DNA of 64,000 bases from Sphingomonas sp. ERG5 (GTDB lineage: Bacteria; Pseudomonadota; Alphaproteobacteria; Sphingomonadales; Sphingomonadaceae), in assembly GCF_000803065.1 (NCBI RefSeq), contig NZ_JSXI01000059.1, positions 100,910 through 164,909 of the forward strand, written 5' to 3'. The position numbers and the translations under genes are program-made. Below, piece after piece: positions 1 through 8,358 of this stretch. Under the pieces are notes generated by a model that was given only the letters and a program-made list of their open reading frames with translations, was not told where the DNA came from and searched no databases. How positions within the stretch are numbered: the stretch's first letter is position 1; the number at the start of each line of letters is the position of its first letter.

Positions 1-868
1 ATGCTTCGCCCGAGATACGCGCGATGAGCTTTCCTTCCGGCGCATGGGTCGCGACGATATGGCCGATCCGTGTGACCAGATCTTCGCCGCGTTGCAGGTC
101 GTTGAAGCGGATGCTGAGCCGCGCCGAGGCATGGGCGGGAATGACGTTGGTCGCGGGATTGCCGACGGTCACATCGGTCACTTCGATGTTGGATGGCTGA
201 AACCATTCGCTGCCCTGATCGAGCTCGATCGCGCCGATCTCGGCAAGGATCGCGACCAGCTTCGGGATCGGATTGTCGGCGAGATGGGGATAGGCGACAT
301 GGCCCTGCTTGCCGGGCACTTCGATCCACATATTGACCGATCCGCGCCGGCCGATCTTGATCATGTCGCCGAGCCGGCTGACGCTGGTCGGCTCGCCGAC
401 CAGGCACAGGTCCGGTTTTAATCCGCGTTCCGCCATGCGTTCGATGATCGCGACGGTGCCATAGGTTGCCGGACCTTCCTCATCGCCGGTGATCACCAGG
501 CTGATCGTGCCGTCGATCTCTGCGGGAATGGCCGCGACAAAGGCGGCGATCGCGCCCTTCATATCGACCGCGCCACGCCCGTGGAGCAGGCCGCCGCGAA
601 TCTCGGGCTCGAACGCACCGCTGGTCCAGCCGCTGCCTGGCGGCACGACGTCGAGATGCCCGGCAAAGGCGAAATGCCGGCCGCCCGAACCCCGCATCGC
701 AAGCAGATTCTCGACCGGCCCGTCGGGTGCCTCGCCGGCGATGAAGCGCTCCACGTCGAACCCCAAGGGGATCAGCGCGGCCTCCAGCACGTCGAACACG
801 CTGCCGCGCGCGGGCGTCACGCTGTCACAGGCGATGAGTTGTTTGGTCAGCTCTACCGGATCGATCAC
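1..868 (-). CDS. dapE: Succinyl-diaminopimelate desuccinylase, 3' end cut by window
   Basis: M20 metallopeptidase-family enzyme that removes succinate from N-succinyl-LL-diaminopimelate in the lysine and peptidoglycan DAP pathway; cytoplasmic and zinc dependent. About 289 residues are visible, beginning VIDPVELTKQLIACDSVTPA. The metal-site motifs are present: FAGHLDVVPPG (His and Asp ligands), GRGAVDMKG, and TGDEEGPA with the catalytic Glu pair. VGEPTS and the RRGSVN segment of the lid domain follow. The start is taken as GTG at 868, because GGAG lies seven bases upstream and no ATG fits. The family is usually about 375 residues, so roughly 90 C-terminal residues lie outside the window. It is divergent from the cupin gene. 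Family assignment is firm. Confidence 0.93.
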   Translation of the reverse strand, partial: MIDPVELTKQLIACDSVTPARGSVFDVLEAALIPLGFDVERFIAGEAPDGPVENLLAMRGSGGRHFAFAGHLDVVPPGSGWTSGAFEPEIRGGLLHGRGAVDMKGAIAAFVAAIPAEIDGTISLVITGDEEGPATYGTVAIIERMAERGLKPDLCLVGEPTSVSRLGDMIKIGRRGSVNMWIEVPGKQGHVAYPHLADNPIPKLVAILAEIGAIELDQGSEWFQPSNIEVTDVTVGNPATNVIPAHASARLSIRFNDLQRGEDLVTRIGHIVATHAPEGKLIARISGEA

Positions 869-976
869 AAAATTCTCCGTTTTCCCGGCAAGGGCGGGAT
901 CGTACTTTTCTTCTGCCGCGGCGCGCGCGAAAGAAGAAGCGCGATTCCCCTTTCGCGGGAATGACGGGAAAATGCG

Positions 977-1423
977 ATGCCCAAACTCGATCTCGACGCC
1001 ATCCCGCAGACCAATCGCACGGGTTATCCGCCGCCCTATGCCGATATGGTGCAAGGGCGCTGGTATCGCCGCCTCGGCCTGGCGAGCGGCCTGACGGACT
1101 ATGGCGTCAGTCATGTCGTGCTCAAGCCCGGCGCCTGGTCGTCGCAGCGCCACTGGCATGAGGGCGAGGACGAATTCGTCGTGATGATCGCGGGCGAAGC
1201 GGTGCTGGTCGATGACCATGGCGAGCATGCGATGCGCCCCGGTGACTGCGCGGCGTTTCCGAAGGGCGACGGCAATGGCCATGTGCTGCAGAACCGCAGC
1301 GATACCGATTGCGTGTTCGTCGCGGTCGGCCGGCCCAACGCGAGCGATTGCCATTATCCCGATATCGACATGTTCATTGCCAATGGCGGTACCTTCACGC
1401 GCAAGGACGGAAGCACATTCTGA
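977..1423 (+). CDS. Cupin-domain protein
   Basis: Single-domain cupin of 148 residues. Both cupin motifs are visible: motif 1 as HWHEGEDEFVVMIAGE (two His and one Glu metal ligand, about residues 55-70) and motif 2 as GDCAAFPKGDGNGHVLQN with the third His. It is therefore probably a small metal-binding beta-barrel in the cytoplasm, and no signal peptide is seen. Substrate and reaction cannot be read from the sequence; similar proteins are annotated only as cupins, and some are sugar or auxin binding or isomerase-like. It stands alone, divergent from dapE with about 108 bases between the two starts. A dispersed palindromic repeat follows its stop. Confidence 0.85.
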   Translation: MPKLDLDAIPQTNRTGYPPPYADMVQGRWYRRLGLASGLTDYGVSHVVLKPGAWSSQRHWHEGEDEFVVMIAGEAVLVDDHGEHAMRPGDCAAFPKGDGNGHVLQNRSDTDCVFVAVGRPNASDCHYPDIDMFIANGGTFTRKDGSTF

Positions 1424-1429
1424 TCAGGC

Positions 1430-1663
1430 GGTGGCAATCCTGTTTTCGACATTTGAGAAAGAGCGCGCCGGTATGAATCCATCCGGCAAACGATGACCTG
1501 CCCGATCCTGTGTGACGGTTGAATCGCCGCGGATGCCATGGCTGGCAGACAGCGCTGAAGGGGCAGGCGGCGGGAGATATGTTACACCGGAATGTAACAT
1601 ATCTCCCGCCGCCATGTTCACGAGAAAATGAGTAATATGATTATATATCAGATAGTTAATGCG
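1430..1663. repeat. Dispersed intergenic repeat, copy A, with a 21-bp perfect palindrome
   Basis: This non-coding element shares three blocks with a second, inverted copy at 19646-19866. The blocks are a segment around AATCCTGTTT and GAGAAAGAGCG (1435-1480), a central hairpin, and an AT-rich tail containing ATATATCAGATA. The hairpin arms are 1566-1586 and 1593-1613, 21 of 21 paired, with loop CCGGAA. It sits between the convergent cupin and S15 hydrolase genes. It could act as a bidirectional terminator, but there is no T-run, and conservation of the AT-rich tail and the upstream block argues for a mobile or regulatory repeat. Confidence 0.8.
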
Positions 1664-1701
1664 AGGCGCCCGGTGCTAAACCCGACCGGGCTCCGCGCGC
1701 C

Positions 1702-3657
1702 TCACTTCACCATCGCCGCGGTCTGATCGACCGGCACCACCGGCAGCCACACCCGGCTCGGTGTGGCGCCGCCGCGTTCGATCGTCACCGTCGCCTTGCG
1801 ATAGTCCGATTTCCTGGCGAGGAAGATGTTCGGCACATAAGCTTGCGGGTTGCGGTCGTAGAGCGGGAACAGGCTCGATTGCACCTGTATCATGATGCGG
1901 TGGCCGGGCTGGAACACATGGTTCACCGTCGGCAGCCGGAACTTGTATTGCTGTACCTTGCCCGCGGGGATTGCCGAGGGTTTCTCGAAGCTCTCGCGGT
2001 AGCGGCCACGGAAGATGTCGAGCGCGATCGGCAACTGGTATCCGCCCATCTTCTGATCCGTGGCGACTTCGTCCGGATAGACGTCGATCACCTTGACCAC
2101 GAAATCGCCATCAGTCCCGGTCGTTTTCGCGAAAATGTCGGCGATCGGCGCGCCCGAGACGCGTACCGCACTGGTCAGCACCGGAGTCTGGTACGTCATG
2201 ACATCGGGCCGGCCATCGACGCCGCGTTGATCGCTGACCAGCCAATCGCCCCAGCGCCCATCGCCGAAATTCACCGGGCGCGGCAGATGCGGCACTGGCT
2301 TTGCCGGGTCGGAGACGTAGGAATCACCGCCCGCTGCCGACTTGTCGAAGCCGAGACCGCCATCATCCTGCAAATAGATTGGCGTCAGTGGCGCCGCACA
2401 ACCCTGCTCGCAGGCCAAGGGCCAGGTCGTGAACCGGTCCCAATGGTTTTCACCGGTGTTGTAGATCGTTGCGGCGGGCAATGTGACTGGCGGGCCGTCC
2501 TTCAGATACTGGTTGAACAGCGGCAGCATCATGTCCTCGCGGAACTGCGCGGCAGTGTCGCCATCCCATTGAAACACGCCGAGCGAGCGACCTTCGCGGT
2601 TGATCTGGCTATGTCGCCAGGGTCCCATGACGAGATGATTGTTGCCGATCTTGCCCTTGGCCTTCAGCGCCTCCCATGCGGTGATCGCGCCATACATATC
2701 CTCCTGGTCCCACAGACCCTGTTCCCAGATGGTCGGTATGTTGGACGGATTGGCGGCCAGCATCTTGTCGAGCGCCTGGCCCTGCCAGAATGCATCATAG
2801 GACGGGTGCGCGATCATGCGCTGCCAGAAAGGTAGCTGATCATAGCCCGATTTCTTCGCCCAGTCGCCGGCCGAACCCACGGTGCGGAAATTGTCGTAAT
2901 CGTCATAGCCGCCGGTCGGTGGCGCCTTGCCTTCGCCCTTGTAACCGGTCTGGCCACCAAGCCAGGCGATGTTGGCGAGGCGGAATGCGCCATAATGCAG
3001 CCAGTCGTCGCCCATCCAGCCATCGATCATCGGGCTTTCCGGCGCCGCGACCTTCAGCGCGGGGTGCGGCGCGAGCAACGCCATGACCACGGTGAAGCCT
3101 TCATATGAGGATCCGATCATGCCGACCTTACCATTGGATTCGGGCAGATTGGTCTTGTTCACCAGCCAATCGATCGTGTCATATGCGTCGGTGACATGAT
3201 CGACCTTGGTCTTGTTGAGCGGGCCGATCACCGGGCGCGTCACGACATAGTCACCCTCCGACCCGTATTTGCCGCGGACGTCCTGATAGACGCGGATATA
3301 GCCCGCCTTGACGAAGCCCTCATCGGCCAGCGGCAGGGTCGAGAGCATGCTCGGGCTGTCGAGCCGTTTTGCCCGGCCCATGGCGTTATAGGGCGTGCGC
3401 GTGAGCACGATCGGGGCGTTGGTCGCCCCCTTGGGCACGACGATCACGGTGTAGAGCCTGGTCCCGTCGCGCATCGGGATCATCATCTCGCGCTTGTCGT
3501 AATCCGCGTTCGGCATCGGCGGCTTGAACTTTGCCGGGATATCGCCGCCCGGCGCCGTGGTGCGGGCCTCAGCGGCGCCCGGTTGCGCCGAATCCTGGGC
3601 GATGGCGGGCGACAAAGCGAGCACGGATGCCGCAACGAGCAGAAGAGGCTTGATCAT
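1702..3657 (-). CDS. Exported S15/CocE-NonD family hydrolase (alpha-amino-acid ester hydrolase-like)
   Basis: A 651-residue alpha/beta hydrolase of the X-Pro dipeptidyl peptidase (S15)/CocE superfamily. A signal peptide is clear (MIKPLLLVAASVLALSPAIA, cleavage before QDSAQ). The nucleophile elbow GSSYEG places the catalytic Ser near residue 184. The His comes from MGPWRHSQ. The acidic WDQED segment and DGWMGDDW resemble the carboxylate cluster of alpha-amino-acid ester hydrolases and glutaryl-7-ACA acylases. The C-terminal part is the usual jelly-roll domain. The start at 3657 is preferred over an ATG 21 codons upstream because it begins the signal peptide and has AGGGA in front. It probably cleaves esters or amides in the periplasm; the substrate is unknown. 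It is monocistronic. Confidence 0.88.
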   Translation of the reverse strand: MIKPLLLVAASVLALSPAIAQDSAQPGAAEARTTAPGGDIPAKFKPPMPNADYDKREMMIPMRDGTRLYTVIVVPKGATNAPIVLTRTPYNAMGRAKRLDSPSMLSTLPLADEGFVKAGYIRVYQDVRGKYGSEGDYVVTRPVIGPLNKTKVDHVTDAYDTIDWLVNKTNLPESNGKVGMIGSSYEGFTVVMALLAPHPALKVAAPESPMIDGWMGDDWLHYGAFRLANIAWLGGQTGYKGEGKAPPTGGYDDYDNFRTVGSAGDWAKKSGYDQLPFWQRMIAHPSYDAFWQGQALDKMLAANPSNIPTIWEQGLWDQEDMYGAITAWEALKAKGKIGNNHLVMGPWRHSQINREGRSLGVFQWDGDTAAQFREDMMLPLFNQYLKDGPPVTLPAATIYNTGENHWDRFTTWPLACEQGCAAPLTPIYLQDDGGLGFDKSAAGGDSYVSDPAKPVPHLPRPVNFGDGRWGDWLVSDQRGVDGRPDVMTYQTPVLTSAVRVSGAPIADIFAKTTGTDGDFVVKVIDVYPDEVATDQKMGGYQLPIALDIFRGRYRESFEKPSAIPAGKVQQYKFRLPTVNHVFQPGHRIMIQVQSSLFPLYDRNPQAYVPNIFLARKSDYRKATVTIERGGATPSRVWLPVVPVDQTAAMVK

Positions 3658-3755
3658 GGCAGGGGTCCCTGGGGAAGTCGTTGATGACACAATGGTGCCG
3701 TCGCGCGATGGCGAATGCAACGTGTGATATTATTACCTTCCCCAAGGCGAAAACG

Positions 3756-5561
3756 TCATGCCGCCGTTTTCTTCCCCGCGTTCTTCGCATTCACCACCCG
3801 GTCGCGTCCATCCTGCTTGGCGCTGAGCAAGGCCGCATCGGCCGCCTGGAGCAAGCTTGCGGTCGCCTCCAGTGCGGGAAACGCCGCCACGCCGAACGAC
3901 GCGCTGATCGGATCGAGCGTGCGGCCGCGATGCGCCAGCGTCACTTCACGGATCGCGATGCGGATTTCTTCGGCCAGCGCGATCGCCTGGGCGGCGTCGG
4001 TGCCGGGCAGCAGCAAGGTGAATTCCTCGCCGCCGAAGCGATAGGTCAATGCGCCGGCCGGGCTGTGCCGCGTGATGATCTGCGCGACATGCTTGAGCAC
4101 CGCGTCGCCCGCGTCATGGCCGAAATTGTCGTTGAAGCGCTTGAAGTGATCGACGTCCATCATCACGCAGGCAAGTGCGCCGCCGGACAGGCGGGCGCGC
4201 TCTTCTTCGCGGTGCAGCGTCGCGTCGAGATGGCGGCGATTGTACAATCCGGTCAGCGGATCGCGGATCGCCAGCGCGCGCAAGGTCAGGCGCAGGCGGA
4301 TATTGGCCAGCGCCAGCCCGATATTCTCCGCCATCAGGTCGAGATAGTGACGCGATGCGCCGCGATCGCGCTGCGGGTCGTCGGACTGTTCCTCGAGATA
4401 GAGCAGGCCGACGATATCGCCCTGCGCCATCAACGGCACGCAGACGCTCTCGGCGCCGCCGCTGCGCTGATAATGCTGACACGCGATGTCGAGTCCGGAA
4501 CCGCTGCTGATATGGGCATGGCCGCGTCGCAGACCCCAGCATTCCGACGGGGCGAAGCTGCCGCCGGTCAGCGCAGGGTTCTGCCAGTCGCTCGCCGCGA
4601 TCAGCAGGCCGCGCGTTTCGTCGTGCACGAACAGCGAACCGGCGAGTTGCGGAAAGATCTGCGGCGCGAAACAGGCAACCACTTCACCCAGTTCCTCGGG
4701 GGTCTCGCAACCCTGCATGCGGTGCAACATGCGAGACAAATTGTCCTTCGCGGTCTGGTCGCGCTGGCGCTCGGCCTCGAACTGCTCGCGCTCCATGCCG
4801 TTCTGGCGGAACTGGCGGATGGCTTGCGTCATCTCGCCGATCTCGTCCGAATGGCGATGGTCGGGCAGATCGGCGGCAAAATCCTGCTCGGCCAGTCGCG
4901 AAACCACCCCGCTCATCTGGATCAGCGGCTTGGTGATGCGCCGGCTGATCACGAAATACAGCACGCTGAGAAACAGCGCGGCGGTCGCGGCGAGCATGAT
5001 CTTGGCGATCAGTTGCAGGCGGTCAGATTGCGTCGTCGCTTCCACCACTGCCGCATGGGTGCGTTCATCGAGCAGCATTTCGAATTGCGCGAGCGGTCGG
5101 TCGAGCCCGTCCAGCGCCTCGTGATAAGGTACACCGAACACGATCGCCCGCGCGCCGGCCCAGTCGCCGCTGCGTCCCGCCTCCAGCGCCTGAGCGTCAA
5201 ACGCGAGCAGCGCCCGGCCGGCCGTATCGGCTTCCTTCAATAATGTGCGTTCGCTAGGGCCGAGGCCGAGTTTTTCGAGCTTCTCGATCGCGCCCTCGCG
5301 CGTGCGCGTTTCACGAAGTTCGCGCGTGTAGGCGAGGGCATGGCGCTCATCCTGCGTGGCGACGAAACGCTGCATCGCCCCGCTCAGCCGATCGGCGGCG
5401 AGATCCAGGTCATCGACGAGGCGGTCATAGGTCAGTTCGGCAGAGATCGCCCCGCGCTCCCGCGTCATCGCTTGCGACGCCAGCAGGAATGCCCCGCCGG
5501 ACGCAAGCGTGAAGCAGACGGTCGCGCCGTACGCCCAGTTGGTGATCGTAGAGATGCGCAT
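3756..5561 (-). CDS. Membrane HAMP-GAF-GGDEF diguanylate cyclase
   Basis: A 601-residue protein that makes cyclic di-GMP from GTP. Order of domains: TM helix at about 10-30, a periplasmic helical sensor region, a second TM near 170-190, HAMP (RRITKPLIQM, about 190-245), GAF (about 270-420), then GGDEF (about 430-590). The active-site loop is GGEEF at 510-514, an accepted active variant. The residues where the RxxD inhibitory site normally lies, just before RFGGEEF, read PAGA, so product inhibition through the I-site appears absent. There is no EAL domain. It sits alone and is convergent to nothing obvious. The signal sensed is unknown. Confidence 0.92.
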   Translation of the reverse strand: MRISTITNWAYGATVCFTLASGGAFLLASQAMTRERGAISAELTYDRLVDDLDLAADRLSGAMQRFVATQDERHALAYTRELRETRTREGAIEKLEKLGLGPSERTLLKEADTAGRALLAFDAQALEAGRSGDWAGARAIVFGVPYHEALDGLDRPLAQFEMLLDERTHAAVVEATTQSDRLQLIAKIMLAATAALFLSVLYFVISRRITKPLIQMSGVVSRLAEQDFAADLPDHRHSDEIGEMTQAIRQFRQNGMEREQFEAERQRDQTAKDNLSRMLHRMQGCETPEELGEVVACFAPQIFPQLAGSLFVHDETRGLLIAASDWQNPALTGGSFAPSECWGLRRGHAHISSGSGLDIACQHYQRSGGAESVCVPLMAQGDIVGLLYLEEQSDDPQRDRGASRHYLDLMAENIGLALANIRLRLTLRALAIRDPLTGLYNRRHLDATLHREEERARLSGGALACVMMDVDHFKRFNDNFGHDAGDAVLKHVAQIITRHSPAGALTYRFGGEEFTLLLPGTDAAQAIALAEEIRIAIREVTLAHRGRTLDPISASFGVAAFPALEATASLLQAADAALLSAKQDGRDRVVNAKNAGKKTAA

Positions 5562-5624
5562 GGCGCTGCAGTATCATCGGCGGTATTGCGCTTTGGTAAA
5601 GGTCCCCGGCGGCACGCCGACAAG

Positions 5625-6878
5625 CTAGCCCAGCGGCACCGACGTCAAATCCGGCAGTCCGACGCCCGAACCTTTCGCGAGGGACGTCCGCTGCGTCGCC
5701 AGCACGTCGCGATAAAGCGCCACATTGGCGGCGGCGAAGCTCGACCAGGACAGGGTGGCGGCGCGCGCCAGGCCATGCTGACGCAGCGATTCGGCGAGGG
5801 CCGGATCGTCCGCGATGCGTCGCAGTGCCCGGCCGATGTCGGCGCTGTCATATGGATCGATCAGCAAGGCGGCATCGGCGGCGACTTCGGGCATTGCCGA
5901 CAGGTTACTGGTCACGACCGGGCATCCGCACGCCGCAGCCTCGGCAATGGGGTTGCCGAAGCCTTCGTAGAAGGAGGGATGGCAGAGCGCGAGTGCGCCA
6001 TTGTACAGCGCGATGAGTTGTTCCCGATCGACATGCGGCATGAACAACACGCGGTCCGCCACACCGAGCGCCGCCGCGCGAGGTGCCAGAGTCGACGCGC
6101 CATCGCCCTGGCGCTGCACCATCACCATCACGACTCCGGGATCGTCGCCGAATGCCGCCGCAAAGGCTTTGATTGCCCCGACATGGTTCTTGTACGGCGC
6201 GAATTGCCCGACCGTCAGGATGTAGCGCCGTCCGTTGAGCCCTACGACAGGAGATGAGGGTTGAGGATCCGGCAGGCGCCGGAAATCGGCCGCGACGCCG
6301 GATCGCGTGACGACCGTGCGCGCTGCCGCGGCCGGATCGATCGTGGCGATCTCGCGGCGCGTCGCATCGCTCACCGTTGCGATCCGCGCCGATCGCCGCA
6401 GCGCACGGCGGATCCCGTGGCGGTAGAACGCGCCGTCGATGTGACCACGCCAGCCCGGCCGCGCGGCCCAATCGGGATGCTTCAGCCACATCACGTCATG
6501 CACCGTGGTGATGCAGGGCATCCGTAGCCCGAACGGCTGGATGTTGGATGGGCCATGGAACAGATCGACCGCGCTCAGATCGGTCAGCTGCGACATCAGC
6601 CACATCGTCGCGGGACCATTGGTCGCGAAACCGATCGTGCGCTCGATCACATTGGGCGAGTCCGACAGCGGCGCAGGCGCCTCGGGATGCTTCAGCAACA
6701 GGAAGCGCAACTCAGGTGCCAGCCCGGGGACATGATCGACCAGCGCCTGCACCACTTCGCCAATCCCGCTCGGCCGATTGCGGATATAGCGGCAATCGAT
6801 GCACACCAGCGGCGGCGGAGAAGGCCCGGTGCCGGCGATGTCGCCGCGTGACGACGCTGAGCTGAACCGTTCGGACAT
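5625..6878 (-). CDS. Glycosyltransferase family 4 (group 1)
   Basis: GT-B fold glycosyltransferase of 417 residues. The N-terminal half starts CIDCRYIRNRPSGIGEV, with the glycine-rich acceptor loop. The C-terminal donor-binding half has YILTVGQFAPYKNH, the typical GT4 linker, and PSFYEGFGNPIAEAAACGCPVV, whose E-x7-E motif binds the nucleotide sugar. It is probably cytoplasmic and involved in polysaccharide or glycan assembly; the sugar and acceptor cannot be deduced. The start is ATG at 6878, with a TTG one codon upstream as an alternative. Neighbours give no clear polysaccharide cluster, so the context does not refine its role. Confidence 0.88.
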   Translation of the reverse strand: MSERFSSASSRGDIAGTGPSPPPLVCIDCRYIRNRPSGIGEVVQALVDHVPGLAPELRFLLLKHPEAPAPLSDSPNVIERTIGFATNGPATMWLMSQLTDLSAVDLFHGPSNIQPFGLRMPCITTVHDVMWLKHPDWAARPGWRGHIDGAFYRHGIRRALRRSARIATVSDATRREIATIDPAAAARTVVTRSGVAADFRRLPDPQPSSPVVGLNGRRYILTVGQFAPYKNHVGAIKAFAAAFGDDPGVVMVMVQRQGDGASTLAPRAAALGVADRVLFMPHVDREQLIALYNGALALCHPSFYEGFGNPIAEAAACGCPVVTSNLSAMPEVAADAALLIDPYDSADIGRALRRIADDPALAESLRQHGLARAATLSWSSFAAANVALYRDVLATQRTSLAKGSGVGLPDLTSVPLG

Positions 6879-6932
6879 CAAGGGTGGGCTGTCTGCCTTG
6901 GCCGGTGGATATGAAATCTCGCGCTGCCGGGG

Positions 6933-7601
6933 TCACGCGTTGGTGGGCACCTCGAACTTCTCGATCACCCATTCTTCTTCCTGTGCGCCGGCGATCCAGT
7001 CCTGCATGAAGGGGTGCTGGACCACCGCATCCATATAACCGGTGGCAAAGCGTGCGATGGGCAGGCTGTAGGTGACGATACGCGTGACGACCGGCGCGAA
7101 CATGATGTCGGCCGCGCCGAACTGTCCGAACAGGAATTCACCATCGCCGCCGAAGCGCGCACGGGCCTGTGCCCAGAGCTCCATGATCCGGCCGAGATCG
7201 GCCAGCACATCGTCGTCAGGGCGTTTGGGCGGGAAGACCTGGCGGACATTCATGCTGTGCTTGCGGCGCAGCGCGGTGAAGCTCGAATGCATTTCCGCCG
7301 ACATCGACCGTGCCATCGCGCGCGCGCCGTCATCCTCGGGCCAGAATTTGGCGCGCTCGGTCTTTTCGGCGAGATATTCGATGATCGCCAAGCTGTCCCA
7401 CACCACCGCATCGCCGTCCCACAGGATCGGCACCTTGCCCGATGACGGCGCGAATTCGTCACCCTCACGGCGCTTGTCCCATTGCTCGTCGTAAAGGGGC
7501 ACCACCACCTCCTCGAACGGCAGTCCGGACTGCTTGCACGCGAGCCAGCCGCGCAGCGACCAGGAGGAATAGGCTTTGTTGCCGATGATGAGCTTGAGCA
7601 T
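6933..7601 (-). CDS. Glutathione S-transferase family protein
   Basis: A 222-residue protein with an N-terminal thioredoxin-like domain, MLKLIIGNKAYSSWSLRGW. The SSWS segment is at the position of the catalytic Ser of this subgroup, SGKVPIL gives the cis-Pro glutathione site, and VVWDSLAI carries the gamma-glutamyl-binding Asp-Ser. An all-helical C-terminal domain follows. The ATG at 7601 was chosen over one 32 codons upstream, because homologous GSTs begin directly with this beta strand. It is presumably cytoplasmic and in conjugation or isomerisation chemistry, with unknown substrate. It lies in the same direction as the glycosyltransferase, but with no functional link. Confidence 0.88.
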   Translation of the reverse strand: MLKLIIGNKAYSSWSLRGWLACKQSGLPFEEVVVPLYDEQWDKRREGDEFAPSSGKVPILWDGDAVVWDSLAIIEYLAEKTERAKFWPEDDGARAMARSMSAEMHSSFTALRRKHSMNVRQVFPPKRPDDDVLADLGRIMELWAQARARFGGDGEFLFGQFGAADIMFAPVVTRIVTYSLPIARFATGYMDAVVQHPFMQDWIAGAQEEEWVIEKFEVPTNA

Positions 7602-7703
7602 GGGGCAGGGGGATAGACGGGCGGAGCGTGGGCGGCAACCATGCGCCTTCGCCGTCGCTCGGGAGAACATTCTTGCGATCGTCCATCGCGATGTCATGCT
7701 CGC

Positions 7704-8351
7704 ATGATGATCCGAATCGTCGCGGCCCTGCTGGCTCTAACGCTCATCACATGGCCGATCGCGGTATCCGCGAAGCGAGTGCCGCCGAAGGACGAATGCG
7801 CGCGTGATCCGGGGCTCGCCGCAACGCTCAGGCAGCTTCATGCGGCGCACGACAAGCGTGATGCCCGGCTTTTGCTGGATCTGATCAATGATGATGTGTT
7901 GTTCAGTTTCGGGGACGGTGCCGGAAAAGCCGATTTCATTCGGGCCTGGAAACTCGATCGCAATCCGCAACGGTCGGCGATCTGGGCGGAGCTTGGCAAG
8001 GTCCTTGCGCTGGGCTGCGCTCTGGACAGGGACAAGGCGTCGATCCCCCATTTTTACGCGCGCGCGGGCGCCGGTCGTGACGGCTTCGCGACCTGGATAC
8101 CAATTGTCCCCAACGTCAATCTGCGCCGCATGCCCAGACCCAATGCCCCGGTGGTGAAAATGCTTCGCTGGGACATTCTCAGCAGCGTTGGCCATCCCTC
8201 CGAGGTTGGCAGATGGGCGAAGGTGGAGACCGATGAACGGCAAGCCGGTTATGTCCGGACCGACCTGCTGCAAAATCTCGCCGGCTATCGCATCCTGCTG
8301 TCCAAAAGCCGGGGACGATGGCGCATCAACACCTTCGTCACCGGCGATTGA
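7704..8351 (+). CDS. Exported protein with SH3-like domain
   Basis: A 215-residue protein with signal peptide MMIRIVAALLALTLITWPIAVSA. The middle (NDDVLFSFGDGAGKADFIRAW) resembles small SnoaL/NTF2-like exported proteins. The C-terminal half (NVNLRRMPRPNAPVVKMLRWD, then WAKVETDERQAGYVRTDLL) is a bacterial SH3-type domain, which usually contacts peptidoglycan or other envelope partners. The function is therefore a periplasmic binding role, otherwise unknown. The ATG at 7704, or the ATG next to it at 7707, opens the signal peptide. It is convergent with the MDR reductase, with seven bases between stops. Confidence 0.75.
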   Translation: MMIRIVAALLALTLITWPIAVSAKRVPPKDECARDPGLAATLRQLHAAHDKRDARLLLDLINDDVLFSFGDGAGKADFIRAWKLDRNPQRSAIWAELGKVLALGCALDRDKASIPHFYARAGAGRDGFATWIPIVPNVNLRRMPRPNAPVVKMLRWDILSSVGHPSEVGRWAKVETDERQAGYVRTDLLQNLAGYRILLSKSRGRWRINTFVTGD

Positions 8352-8358
8352 ATCTCGC

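Noticed and set aside
1424..1621. 65-codon ORF sharing GDMLHSGVTYLPPP with an ORF at 19.7 kb
   Set aside because: The shared peptide comes from the palindromic repeat, which is conserved as DNA on both strands; the flanking codons are not conserved as protein.
3681..5243. 520-codon plus-strand ORF
   Set aside because: It lies antisense to the well-supported GGDEF gene and has the His/Arg/Ala-rich composition of a GC-driven shadow frame.
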